A stretch of 64,000 nucleotides of DNA, taken from contig NZ_FNTX01000001.1 of NCBI RefSeq assembly GCF_900105765.1, positions 1,894,387 to 1,958,386 on the forward strand. Reading direction: 5' to 3'. Below are positions 26,223 through 34,100 of this stretch, in pieces (the stretch's first letter is position 1; every line of letters begins with the position of its first letter). A program made the position numbers and the translations under genes. Below the pieces are notes generated by a model, which was not told the DNA's origin, ran no database searches, and was given only the letters and a program-made list of their open reading frames with translations. Origin of the DNA: Ruania alba. GTDB lineage: Bacteria > Actinomycetota > Actinomycetes > Actinomycetales > Beutenbergiaceae.

Positions 26223-26242
26223 CATGGTCGAAGGAGATCGCA

Positions 26243-27241
26243 TTGGTCACCGCGTATGACGTCGCGACACTCGCTGGGGTCTCGATCGGCACCGTGTCGC
26301 GATATCTCACGGGCAACGGCTATGTGGGCGAGACGAGTCGGACGAAGATCGCGGCCGCCGTCGCCGAACTCGGATACGTGCACAACCGGACTGCGGCAAG
26401 CCTCAAGACGAGGAAGACGGGACTCATCGGCTTCGTCGTCTCCGATCTGCGCAACCCCTTCACCGCCGAGGTGGCAGCGGCGATCAATCACTATGCGCGG
26501 ACACACGGCTACGGGGTCGTCCTGTCGGACTCGATGGCCGACCCCACCGTCGCGATCGAGGCAATCGACCTCCTGCGCAGCCACGACGTCGACGGAATCA
26601 TCATCACGCCACCAGAGAGTCCGGAACTGGAGGCGGCAATCCTGGCAGCGATCCGCCACGTCCCGATCGTCGGAATTGGACTGCGCACCGAGCCGATGTC
26701 GATCGACCTCGTGACGGTTGATACCTACACCGGATCGCGCACGGCGGTCGACTACCTGGCCGGTCTGGGGCACCGGGACATCGCGTTCATCGGCAGCGCG
26801 ACCATGGCAAGCGGGCGCTACCGAGGCTACGAAGATTCTCTGATCGAGCACGGTATCCCGGTACGCGAGTCACTGGTCGAGGTCGGTCCGTTGAACCGCG
26901 ACTTCGGCTTCGATGCGATGACGGCGCTCCTTGACCAGCATCCTCGACCTACCGCGATCTTCGCCGTCAACGACGCGACCGCTCTCGGAGTGGTGCAGGC
27001 AGCTCACCGACACCACCTGCGGGTGCCCGATGACCTCTCGGTTGTCGGATACGACGACGTCGACCTCGCGGCGCACTCCACTCCCCCGCTGACAACGGTC
27101 GCCCAGCCGATCCGGCGTCTCGGCGAGGAGGCAGTGCGACTGATGCTCGACCGACTCTCCGGCACCGCTGACGACACCCCTACCGAGGTGCGGCTCGACA
27201 GCGAGCTCATCATCCGCGAGTCCTGCGCACCGCTGGCGTAG
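26243..27241 (+). CDS. LacI-family transcriptional regulator
   Basis: This 332-residue regulator has the LacI helix-turn-helix and hinge at the N terminus (YDVATLAGVSIGTVSRYL, about 5-22) and a periplasmic-binding-protein-like sensing domain with the ending VVGYDDVDLA ... PLTTVAQP. The start is a TTG, supported by AAGGAGATCGCA upstream. It stands at the head of an operon with an ADP-ribosylglycohydrolase-fold protein and an ABC importer and probably represses it through the two palindromes upstream. Confidence 0.93.
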   Translation: MVTAYDVATLAGVSIGTVSRYLTGNGYVGETSRTKIAAAVAELGYVHNRTAASLKTRKTGLIGFVVSDLRNPFTAEVAAAINHYARTHGYGVVLSDSMADPTVAIEAIDLLRSHDVDGIIITPPESPELEAAILAAIRHVPIVGIGLRTEPMSIDLVTVDTYTGSRTAVDYLAGLGHRDIAFIGSATMASGRYRGYEDSLIEHGIPVRESLVEVGPLNRDFGFDAMTALLDQHPRPTAIFAVNDATALGVVQAAHRHHLRVPDDLSVVGYDDVDLAAHSTPPLTTVAQPIRRLGEEAVRLMLDRLSGTADDTPTEVRLDSELIIRESCAPLA

Positions 27242-27259
27242 CGAGGCATCTGCGCATTG

Positions 27260-27284
27260 ACCGCACACCGCACACCGCACACCG
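27260..27284 (+). repeat. short period-7 repeat (ACCGCAC, 3.6 copies)
   Basis: ACCGCAC repeats three full times plus four bases in the 65-base gap between the LacI and ADP-ribosylglycohydrolase genes, ahead of the AAGGA ribosome binding site. It may be a slippage tract with no function. Confidence 0.8.
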
Positions 27285-27306
27285 ACGACGAGAACGAAGG
27301 ACACGA

Positions 27307-29289
27307 ATGACGCACGACCAGAGCACGCTCACCGTTGACCTCAACAGCGAGGACTACCGCGACCGAGTCTTTGGCTGTTGGCAGGGGAAGAACGCCGGCG
27401 GCACCCTCGGTACGCCGCTCGAGGTCGCCTGGGGTCAGGAGGAGCCCTTCGATGTCTGGTGGTACCCGGAGCTGCAGGAAGGTGGACTGCCCAACGACGA
27501 CTTCGAGATGCAGCTCGTCTGGCTGAAAGCACTCGAAGAGATCGGCCCCGGCCTGACAGCGCGGGACCTCTCGCGCTACTGGCTCGACCACATCGGCTAC
27601 AACTTCGACGAGTACGGCCTCTCGAAGCTCAACTTGCGCCTCGGACTCGAGCCGCCGGTCAGCGGCCGGTACAACAACTGGTTCATCGACTGCATGGGCT
27701 CCCCCATCAGGTCTGAGATCTGGGCATGCGTAGCACCGGGTGCCCCGCGCGTGGCCGCGCTGCTGGCCTATCAGGACGCCATTTGCGACCACGCCGGAGG
27801 CGAGGGGGTCGACGGCGAACTCTTCAACGCGGCTCTGGAGTCGGCAGCGTTCGTCGTGCAGGACCCGCGGCTGTTGATCGACATCGCACTGTCCTACGTA
27901 TCCAAGGAGAGTCAGGTGAGGGTCGCGGTCGACGCGGCGGTCGACGCTCGAGATGCCGGTCTCACGTGGCAGGAGGCGCGCAAGGCGGTGCTGGCAGCGA
28001 CCCCGCATTACAACGCGCAGTACGCCCCGATCAACACCGGCTTCCAAGTCATCGGACTGCTCTACGGGGCCGACTTCGGCGAAGGCATCTGCATCACGGT
28101 CAACTGCGGCTACGACACCGACTCCTCGGGTGCCGCGATCGGCAGCTACCTCGGCATCCTGCATGGCGCGAGCCGGCTGCCGCAGAAGTGGGTGGAGCCG
28201 CTCGGCAACGGCATCTCCACCAACGAGGACTGGGGCGGGGTGCGCCACCTCGGCGGCAGCGACAACCCTGTCCCGGCCGATCTGGACGATCTGGTCGCTC
28301 GGATCCGGAAGGTCAGCGGCCCGGTGCTTCGTCACCACGGGATCCTCGGTGACTCCGCAGCCTTCTCCACGACCCTTGAGGATCTGTACGCCGACGACAC
28401 CATCAAGGCGTTGCACGCAACGAGCCCGATGCAGGTGCCGTTCGGAGGCGACGACCTCGAGGTCACGATCGACTATGGGCGTACGCCGGCGATCGCACCC
28501 GGCGCCGCCCGGGAGATCCGTGCGCGGTTGCGCAACCGGCGTCGCGACCCGGTCCAGGTGACGGCGGCATTGCGGGCGCCCGAGTCCTGGCCTGCCCTGG
28601 AGGACCAGCGGGTCACCGTGGAGCCAGGTGCGAGCATCGACCTGAACTGGCAGGTCCCGGCGCTCACGATGGAGCAGATCGCACCCTCGAACCGGCTCTC
28701 GCTCGAGCTGACGCCGAAGGGCTATCCCCTCCCATCGACGGTCCCGGTCGTCCTGGTCGGAACGACAGCCGCACGCCTCACGGGCGTGTACCCGATCGAG
28801 GGCAGCGACGTGAGGTCCTGGCTCGACACAGTGTTCGAGCCCGAGGAGGCTACGGCCGAGGCCACCACTGCTGCCGGGCGTCCCGGCACCTGGCGAGAGA
28901 TCCACTCCGAGGGGCACGGGCAGAGCATCGCTGATGCCTTCAGGAGTGGACCAGGCGTGGTGTATCTGCAGGCCTTCCTGCACGTGCCCACGGCCCGGTC
29001 GGGCTGGCTCGTCGTCGACCCCAGCACTCCGATCCGGTACTGGCTCAACGGTGTCGAGACGGGCCGCAACGACGAGTTCCGGCTGATCCGTCCCAATCAG
29101 AAGTCGGCCGACGGGATCGGTGCCGCGGTGGAGCTTCGCGAGGGTTGGAACGAGGTGCTGATCAAGATCGCGCACGACGGCCAACACCCGCCGGCCGAAC
29201 TCCATCTCGCAGTCTCGGGGCCGGGACGAATTCACAACTACCAGTTCGATATCGACAGGACCAGTTTCCCGTGGGCAACCAGTCACTGA
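27307..29289 (+). CDS. ADP-ribosylglycohydrolase-fold enzyme with C-terminal beta domain
   Basis: This 660-residue protein has the DraG fold (PF03747) in its first 330 or so residues. The first metal-site motif is NDD at 63-65 and the second is YDTDSSGAAIGSYLG near 266. The remaining half contains beta-rich regions including YWLNGVETGRNDEF, which recalls carbohydrate-binding modules or PA14-like folds. The gene lies between a LacI regulator and a sugar-type importer, so hydrolysis of an N- or O-glycosidic bond in an imported ribosyl-type compound is more likely than protein de-ADP-ribosylation; this is inference. AAGGA precedes ATG 27307. Confidence 0.87.
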   Translation: MTHDQSTLTVDLNSEDYRDRVFGCWQGKNAGGTLGTPLEVAWGQEEPFDVWWYPELQEGGLPNDDFEMQLVWLKALEEIGPGLTARDLSRYWLDHIGYNFDEYGLSKLNLRLGLEPPVSGRYNNWFIDCMGSPIRSEIWACVAPGAPRVAALLAYQDAICDHAGGEGVDGELFNAALESAAFVVQDPRLLIDIALSYVSKESQVRVAVDAAVDARDAGLTWQEARKAVLAATPHYNAQYAPINTGFQVIGLLYGADFGEGICITVNCGYDTDSSGAAIGSYLGILHGASRLPQKWVEPLGNGISTNEDWGGVRHLGGSDNPVPADLDDLVARIRKVSGPVLRHHGILGDSAAFSTTLEDLYADDTIKALHATSPMQVPFGGDDLEVTIDYGRTPAIAPGAAREIRARLRNRRRDPVQVTAALRAPESWPALEDQRVTVEPGASIDLNWQVPALTMEQIAPSNRLSLELTPKGYPLPSTVPVVLVGTTAARLTGVYPIEGSDVRSWLDTVFEPEEATAEATTAAGRPGTWREIHSEGHGQSIADAFRSGPGVVYLQAFLHVPTARSGWLVVDPSTPIRYWLNGVETGRNDEFRLIRPNQKSADGIGAAVELREGWNEVLIKIAHDGQHPPAELHLAVSGPGRIHNYQFDIDRTSFPWATSH

Positions 29290-29332
29290 CCCTGGTGCGC
29301 CGCCCACGGCGCATCTGTTGAAAGGAGCAATC

Positions 29333-30664
29333 ATGCATCACCACCCACGCCGCAAGGGTGCGGCACTGCTCGCGGCTGGAGCCGCCGCCACGCTCCTGCT
29401 CTCTGCCTGCGGCGGTAGCGGTGACGACACCGTGGAGGACGGCGGCGACGTCACTCTCACGTTCTGGTCGTGGAACCCCAGCGACGAGACCGTGGGGCCG
29501 TACATCGACGCATTCGAGGCCGAGCACGACAACATCACCATCGACCACCGCTTCATCCAGTACTCCGACTACGTCAACACCACCCAGCTGGCCCTCCAGT
29601 CGGGCTCTGGCCCCGACGTCTTCGGCCTGCAGGTGGGCGCGCTGACCAATCAGTTCGCGCCACTCGCCGAGGACCTCACGCCGTATATCGAGGAGGAACT
29701 GGGCTCAGACTGGAGCGAACAACTCACCTCTGCCGATCAGCTGCGAGCAGACGAGAAGCAGGTGGCGCTGCCGTGGATGGTCACCGGCGGCGGCCTGGTC
29801 TGGGCGAACCAGACGCTCATCGACGAACTGGGTCTGACCGTGCCGACGACGTTCGACGAACTCACCGCGTTCTGCGGTGACATTCGGGCCGAAGGACTGA
29901 CGTGCATGGCGCACGGCGGCCGGGATGCCTGGCAGAACATCGACGTCTACCAAGCAATCATCAACCAGATCGCACCCGGTGAGTTCTATACGGCCCTCGC
30001 CGGTGAGAGTGACTTCACCTCCGAACCCTTCGTCGAAGCCTTCGAGGTGTGGCAGTCGCTCTTCACCGAGGGAATCTTCGACGAAGGCGCACTCGGTCTC
30101 ACCGCGTACCCGGACGCCAACGATGCCTTCAAGCAGGGTGAGGCAGCTTTGATCGCGTTCGGTACCTGGCAGAACGCGGACACCACCACCGCTCGGATGG
30201 AGAGTTACGCGGAGACGTACGGTTCGGACTTCGACACCGAGACCGTCTTCATGCCCTACTTCTTCCCGGAGATGGTGCCAGGAGGCGAGACGGGCACGCT
30301 GTTCGGTGGGCCGGACGTGGGCTTCGCGGTGTCGTCCGCGAGCGATGTCACGGAGGAAGCCGCATCCTTCGTCACCTGGTTGACGGCGGGCACGAGCAGC
30401 CAGGAACTCATGGCCGCCACTGTGCAACAGCCTGCCCTGGCGAGCGTGCCGCTTGACGTATCCGACGTCATGACTGCGGAGCAGGAAGCCGCGCTCGAGG
30501 CGCAAGCCCCCGCTCTCGAGAACATGGTCGGTCAGCGCGAGATCGACGATGCTGACGTCCGCACGGCACTGGGCGATGCCTTGTCCGCTGTTGCCTCCGA
30601 CCAGCAGACGCCGCAGGATGCCGTGGCCGCTGTCCAGGCTGCCATCGACACCTCCGGCCAGTAG
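29333..30664 (+). CDS. ABC transporter substrate-binding lipoprotein (family 1)
   Basis: This 443-residue sugar-binding-type lipoprotein has lipobox LSAC with cysteine 26. ATG 29333 is preceded by AAAGGAG; a TTG 15 bases further upstream is in frame but would overlap that site. It follows the ADP-ribosylglycohydrolase gene by 43 bases and precedes two permeases. A stem-loop separates it from the first permease gene and may set its expression above theirs. Confidence 0.93.
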   Translation: MHHHPRRKGAALLAAGAAATLLLSACGGSGDDTVEDGGDVTLTFWSWNPSDETVGPYIDAFEAEHDNITIDHRFIQYSDYVNTTQLALQSGSGPDVFGLQVGALTNQFAPLAEDLTPYIEEELGSDWSEQLTSADQLRADEKQVALPWMVTGGGLVWANQTLIDELGLTVPTTFDELTAFCGDIRAEGLTCMAHGGRDAWQNIDVYQAIINQIAPGEFYTALAGESDFTSEPFVEAFEVWQSLFTEGIFDEGALGLTAYPDANDAFKQGEAALIAFGTWQNADTTTARMESYAETYGSDFDTETVFMPYFFPEMVPGGETGTLFGGPDVGFAVSSASDVTEEAASFVTWLTAGTSSQELMAATVQQPALASVPLDVSDVMTAEQEAALEAQAPALENMVGQREIDDADVRTALGDALSAVASDQQTPQDAVAAVQAAIDTSGQ

Positions 30665-30674
30665 CCCACCTATT

Positions 30675-30707
30675 CCGGGGGCGATGCCGTGACCAGCCTC
30701 GCCCCGG
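30675..30707 (+). terminator. intercistronic stem-loop between binding protein and permease genes
   Basis: CCGGGGGCGA at 30675-30684 pairs with TCGCCCCGG at 30699-30707 with one bulged G. It lies ten bases after the stop codon and has no T tract. It could protect the upstream message or weaken read-through. Confidence 0.5.
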
Positions 30708-30718
30708 GGAGGACAGTC

Positions 30719-31639
30719 ATGACTCTTACCGCGAAACTGCCGTCGACGGTGGGCCGTTCGGCCACGCGGTCGCGGCGGACTCGACTCGCTGGCTATCTGT
30801 ACGTGCTGCCAGCGCTCCTGTTCATCGTAGGAATCGTCTATTTCGGAGCGTTCTACAACGCCTGGATCTCGACGCTGGACTGGAACGGGATCGACCCTGA
30901 CCCCGAACCGGTTGGCGCGGGAAACTACGCCGATATCGCTGCGGACCCCACCTTCTGGACGGCGCTGTCCAACGTCGTGATCTTCGGCGTCGTGACGATC
31001 CTGGTCCAGATGGGCGTCGGCCTGCTCCTCGCGCTGGTCCTCAGCGGTCCAGTCGTGGGCCGCGGCATCTACCGAGCCATCGTGTTCATTCCCGTGGTGC
31101 TCGCACCGGCCGCCGTCTCGACGGCCTTCCGGCAGTTCTACCATCCGGACGGGAAGGTCAATGAGTTGCTCGGGATCGTCGGCCTCGACGCGCTTCAACG
31201 CGCCTGGATCGCCGACCCGGACGTCGCGCTGTTCGCACTGACCGCCGTGAACATCTTCGCCTGGACCGGCTTCAGTTTCCTGCTCTACCAAGCAGGGCTG
31301 TCGCAGATCGACACCAGCCATTTGGAGGCCGCACAACTCGATGGCGCGGGCACGGTCAGAACCGTGTGGAGTGTCGTCGTCCCGCAACTGCGCATGACCC
31401 ACGTGACGCTTGCGCTGACCGGCGTCATCGGCTCGTTGAAGATGTTCGACTTCGTCTTCCTGATCACCGGGGGCGGCCCTGGCCGCAGCACGGAGTTCCT
31501 CACCACCTACATCTACAAGGAGGCGATCGTGCAGTTCAACGTCGGCTACGGAGCAGCGCTCTCGATGGTCGTCCTCGTGATCGCACTCTTGCTCACGGTC
31601 ATCCAGATGCGCATCTATCGACTCGACCGGGAGGGCTGA
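30719..31639 (+). CDS. ABC transporter permease, MalF type
   Basis: A 306-residue permease with the EAA loop LEAAQLDGAG. ATG 30719 has GGGGAGGA upstream; an in-frame ATG-like start at 30689 lies inside the stem-loop and is less likely. It is followed by the partner permease with a one-base TGATG overlap. Confidence 0.92.
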   Translation: MTLTAKLPSTVGRSATRSRRTRLAGYLYVLPALLFIVGIVYFGAFYNAWISTLDWNGIDPDPEPVGAGNYADIAADPTFWTALSNVVIFGVVTILVQMGVGLLLALVLSGPVVGRGIYRAIVFIPVVLAPAAVSTAFRQFYHPDGKVNELLGIVGLDALQRAWIADPDVALFALTAVNIFAWTGFSFLLYQAGLSQIDTSHLEAAQLDGAGTVRTVWSVVVPQLRMTHVTLALTGVIGSLKMFDFVFLITGGGPGRSTEFLTTYIYKEAIVQFNVGYGAALSMVVLVIALLLTVIQMRIYRLDREG

Positions 31640-32430
31640 TGTTCGGACGGGTCACACTTCGCTCTCGCATCATCTATCAGGTCCTGGCGACCGTCCTCAT
31701 ACTGCCGTTCGCCCTCCCGCTGTTCTGGATCGTGACCATCAGTTTCCAGGGCCAGGGTGCGATGGCGAACTATGCGGCAGTTCTGACCGAGACGCCCTTC
31801 CTGCGCTTCATCGTCAACAGCGTGATCATCTCCGCCGGCACCGTGCTGATTGTGACCGCGTGCACTGTGCTCGCCGGTTTCGCGCTGGCCAAGCTCGATC
31901 TGCCTGGCAAGCAGTTGCTGTTCCTTTCGATCGTCGCCGGCCTGATGCTGCCGAGCATCGCGCTGACAGTGCCGATGTTCATCGTCGTCCGTGAACTGGG
32001 GTTGTTCAACAACTATGTCGCGGTCATCGGCCCACTTGCCGCTGTCATCATGCCCATGACGATCCTGCTGACCCGCAACTTCATGGCGAATGTGCCCGAT
32101 GAACTGATCGATGCCGCAAAGATCGATGGAGCGACCACATTCGTGACTCTTGTCCGCGTCGTCGTCCCCCTGTCGAAGGCGATTGTCGCTGTTGTGGTGA
32201 TCTGGTCGTTCCTGAACGCCTGGAACGAGTTCTTCCTGCCCTTGCTGTTCATGCATGAAGAGGAGATGCAGGCCATCACCCAGATCCCGACGTACTTCAC
32301 GAGCACCTACGGGTCAGATGTGCCGAAGATCTTCGCGGCCCTCACGCTGATGTGCCTACCGATCGTCGTCACGTACCTGACCTTCCAGCGGCAGTTTGAG
32401 CGCGGCCTCACCGCTGGTGCGCTGAAGTAG
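31639..32430 (+). CDS. ABC transporter permease, MalG type
   Basis: A 263-residue permease with the EAA loop IDAAKIDGATTF and the usual C-terminal GLTAGALK. Its ATG shares the last base of the upstream TGA (TGATG), so translation is coupled. It is the last gene of the LacI operon; a hairpin follows at 32442-32470. No ATPase is encoded here. Confidence 0.93.
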   Translation: MFGRVTLRSRIIYQVLATVLILPFALPLFWIVTISFQGQGAMANYAAVLTETPFLRFIVNSVIISAGTVLIVTACTVLAGFALAKLDLPGKQLLFLSIVAGLMLPSIALTVPMFIVVRELGLFNNYVAVIGPLAAVIMPMTILLTRNFMANVPDELIDAAKIDGATTFVTLVRVVVPLSKAIVAVVVIWSFLNAWNEFFLPLLFMHEEEMQAITQIPTYFTSTYGSDVPKIFAALTLMCLPIVVTYLTFQRQFERGLTAGALK

Positions 32431-32441
32431 CCATGTACCCA

Positions 32442-32470
32442 CGGGTCGATCGCGTGGCCAGAGCGACCCG
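32442..32470 (+). terminator. candidate terminator of the LacI-ABC operon
   Basis: CGGGTCG (32442-32448) and CGACCCG (32464-32470) form a perfect 7-bp stem with a 15-base loop, followed by a modestly AT-rich stretch. It begins 12 bases after the permease stop. The rest of the gap to 32652 holds no convincing gene. Confidence 0.5.
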
Positions 32471-32652
32471 GAAACTTCTTCGGGTAACGCCTGCGCCCGT
32501 TTGACGATCGGGTGATCGAGCCTTGTCAGCGATTGCTCGAGCGGCGGCAGCGTCAGCTCGAGGTCAGACTCGATGCATCGGATCGTGGGGCGTACTCCTG
32601 GCCAGCTCGTCATAGATCGGAAGGTATCGGCGACCCATGACACTGCAGCGCG

Positions 32653-32916
32653 TCAGGACTCGCGCAACCCGCCGTATCGCTCGATCTCCTCGGCACTCGC
32701 ACCCGTGAGCAGCGATACAGCCGACGCTGTGCTGCCATCGAGGTGGGTGAGCGCTTCGCGCACCCCTGCGTGGATCTCGTCGCGATGATTGTCCACGTAC
32801 TCACGCAGCGCCTGTCCGAGCACATCCTTCTTAGAAGCCCCAAGGAAGTGGGAGGCATGCGTGAGGAGGTTGTCCGTCTCCGGGTCGATCTTTACAGGTG
32901 CGAGTGCGGGAGTCAT
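32653..32916 (-). CDS. small ribbon-helix-helix-like, antitoxin-type protein
   Basis: This 87-residue protein begins with a beta-strand-like stretch (LAPVKIDPETDNLL) followed by helices (GASKKDVLGQALREYVDNHRDEI), the pattern of ribbon-helix-helix antitoxins and small repressors. AGGAG precedes the ATG, and a good promoter lies at 32941-32969. No toxin gene is evident on either side: downstream on the same strand only a 24-codon frame follows. It could be an orphan antitoxin or a small regulator. Function uncertain. Confidence 0.72.
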   Translation of the reverse strand: MTPALAPVKIDPETDNLLTHASHFLGASKKDVLGQALREYVDNHRDEIHAGVREALTHLDGSTASAVSLLTGASAEEIERYGGLRES

Positions 32917-32940
32917 GAGGTTCTCCTAGGTCGAGTCGCG

Positions 32941-32969
32941 ACCATATGTCGCATGAGAGCTACCGTCAA
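32941..32969 (-). promoter_or_regulatory. promoter of the ribbon-helix-helix gene
   Basis: On the minus strand TTGACG (32969-32964) is followed after 17 bases by TATGGT (32946-32941), 24 bases from the start codon. This is close to the sigma-70 consensus. Confidence 0.7.
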
Positions 32970-32974
32970 CCCTG

Positions 32975-32990
32975 CGGTACCAAGGTACCG
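32975..32990. promoter_or_regulatory. inverted repeat just upstream of the -35, possible operator
   Basis: CGGTACC and GGTACCG, separated by two A bases, form a 16-bp inverted repeat five bases upstream of the -35 of the ribbon-helix-helix gene. Small regulators of that fold usually bind their own promoter, so this is a candidate site. Confidence 0.45.
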
Positions 32991-33005
32991 TTGCTAGCCG
33001 ATCCC

Positions 33006-34007
33006 TCACCCTCGCGTCGACCCCCGCACCACCAACCGATGCGAAACCAGGTATTCCCGCACCGCTCCCCCCGGCTCCCCGATCCGCCCGATCAGCGCGT
33101 TCACCGCCGTCTCGGCAATTTCACCGTGATCGGCCGCCACGGTCGTCAGCGGCGGGAATGAGAACGACGCCTCGGTGATGTCGTCGAACCCCACCAGGGC
33201 CATGTCCCCTGGCACGTCGACGTCGTGCTCGTGCAACCGCCGCAGCGCTCCCATGGCGAGCATGTCGTTGAAGCAGATCACCGCATCCGGCCGTTCGGCC
33301 GAGTCGACCAGGTTCGCCATCGCCTCGTAGCCATCCTCGGCGTCGTAGCGCTCCACGTACTGGTGATGCCCGGCTGCCACGCCGTCGGCCTCCGCCAACG
33401 CCGCCCGCACCCCCTCCTCGCGCAGGTGCGCGGTCCTTGCGTAGTCCGCCCGCCGTAGCCCGATCGCAGCGATCCGCCGGTGCCCGTCAGCGATCAGCTT
33501 CTTCGTCGCCTCATACGCCGCCGCGCGGTCGTCGATATACACGTGATCCAGGTGATCTCCGGCGATCCGCTCCCCCACCAGCACCAGCGGGAACTCCGAC
33601 TCGCGATGCTCGATGTCCTCGGCCCGCAGCGCCTCGGGGTGGAAGATCGCGCCGTCGAACATCGCACCGCGCGGCCCGAGCTGGATCAGCCGTCGCTCGC
33701 GCTCGATGTCCCCATGCGTCTGGTCCACGGCCACCGTGTAACCGCGGGCGGTCGCCGCCTGCACCACTTCGGCCGCCAGCCGCGCGAAGTGCGACTGCGC
33801 CAGGTCCGGCACCACGAACCCGAGCAGCCCGATCTTGCCCGTACGCAGGCTCTTCGCCAGTTGATTCGGCCGGTAGTCCAGCGCCGCCAGCGCCGCCTCC
33901 ACCCGCGCCCGGGTCTCCCCCGCCACATACGGCTGATCGTTGACGACGTTACTCACCGTGCGTGGTGAGACTCCGGCCAGCTGCGCCACATCTTTGAGAG
34001 TTGCCAT
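33006..34007 (-). CDS. LacI-family transcriptional regulator
   Basis: This 333-residue regulator opens with MATLKDVAQLAGVSPRTVSN, a textbook LacI helix-turn-helix, and continues into a sugar-sensing domain ending LVGFDDITEASFSFPPLTTV. ATG 34007 has AAGGGG upstream; the frame stays open further 5' across the divergent gene, which is not coding. It is divergent from an ABC importer and glycosidase operon and probably represses it through the two operators between them. Confidence 0.93.
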   Translation of the reverse strand: MATLKDVAQLAGVSPRTVSNVVNDQPYVAGETRARVEAALAALDYRPNQLAKSLRTGKIGLLGFVVPDLAQSHFARLAAEVVQAATARGYTVAVDQTHGDIERERRLIQLGPRGAMFDGAIFHPEALRAEDIEHRESEFPLVLVGERIAGDHLDHVYIDDRAAAYEATKKLIADGHRRIAAIGLRRADYARTAHLREEGVRAALAEADGVAAGHHQYVERYDAEDGYEAMANLVDSAERPDAVICFNDMLAMGALRRLHEHDVDVPGDMALVGFDDITEASFSFPPLTTVAADHGEIAETAVNALIGRIGEPGGAVREYLVSHRLVVRGSTRG

Positions 34008-34024
34008 GGAATCCCCTTTCCTTC

Positions 34025-34084
34025 TTGCATCGTTGCACGAACGCTTCCAGTTGGCTACAGTGACACTGTCTTTCAACGTTGCAA
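34025..34084. promoter_or_regulatory. paired LacI operators and promoter between divergent genes
   Basis: TTGCATCGTTGCAC (34025-34038) and TTTCAACGTTGCAA (34071-34084) match the palindrome TTGCAACGTTGCAA at 12 and 13 of 14 positions; their centres are 46 bases apart. A plus-strand promoter, TTGCAC (34033-34038), 17 bases, TACAGT (34056-34061), overlaps the first operator, and the second lies just past the expected start of transcription. The layout fits repression, possibly with looping. Confidence 0.75.
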
Positions 34085-34100
34085 GAGCACTGGAGGCACC

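Noticed and set aside
27260-27284. Period-7 repeat as a regulatory array
   Set aside because: Under four copies and in a short gap; slippage is a sufficient explanation.
27004-29334. Long minus-strand open frame over the LacI and ADP-ribosylglycohydrolase genes
   Set aside because: It is a codon-composition shadow of two well-supported plus-strand genes and is Arg/Val/Asp-rich without domain features.
32356-32643. 95-codon minus-strand frame overlapping the permease 3' end
   Set aside because: It overlaps a solid gene, has no ribosome binding site and shows no family features; at most a decayed remnant.
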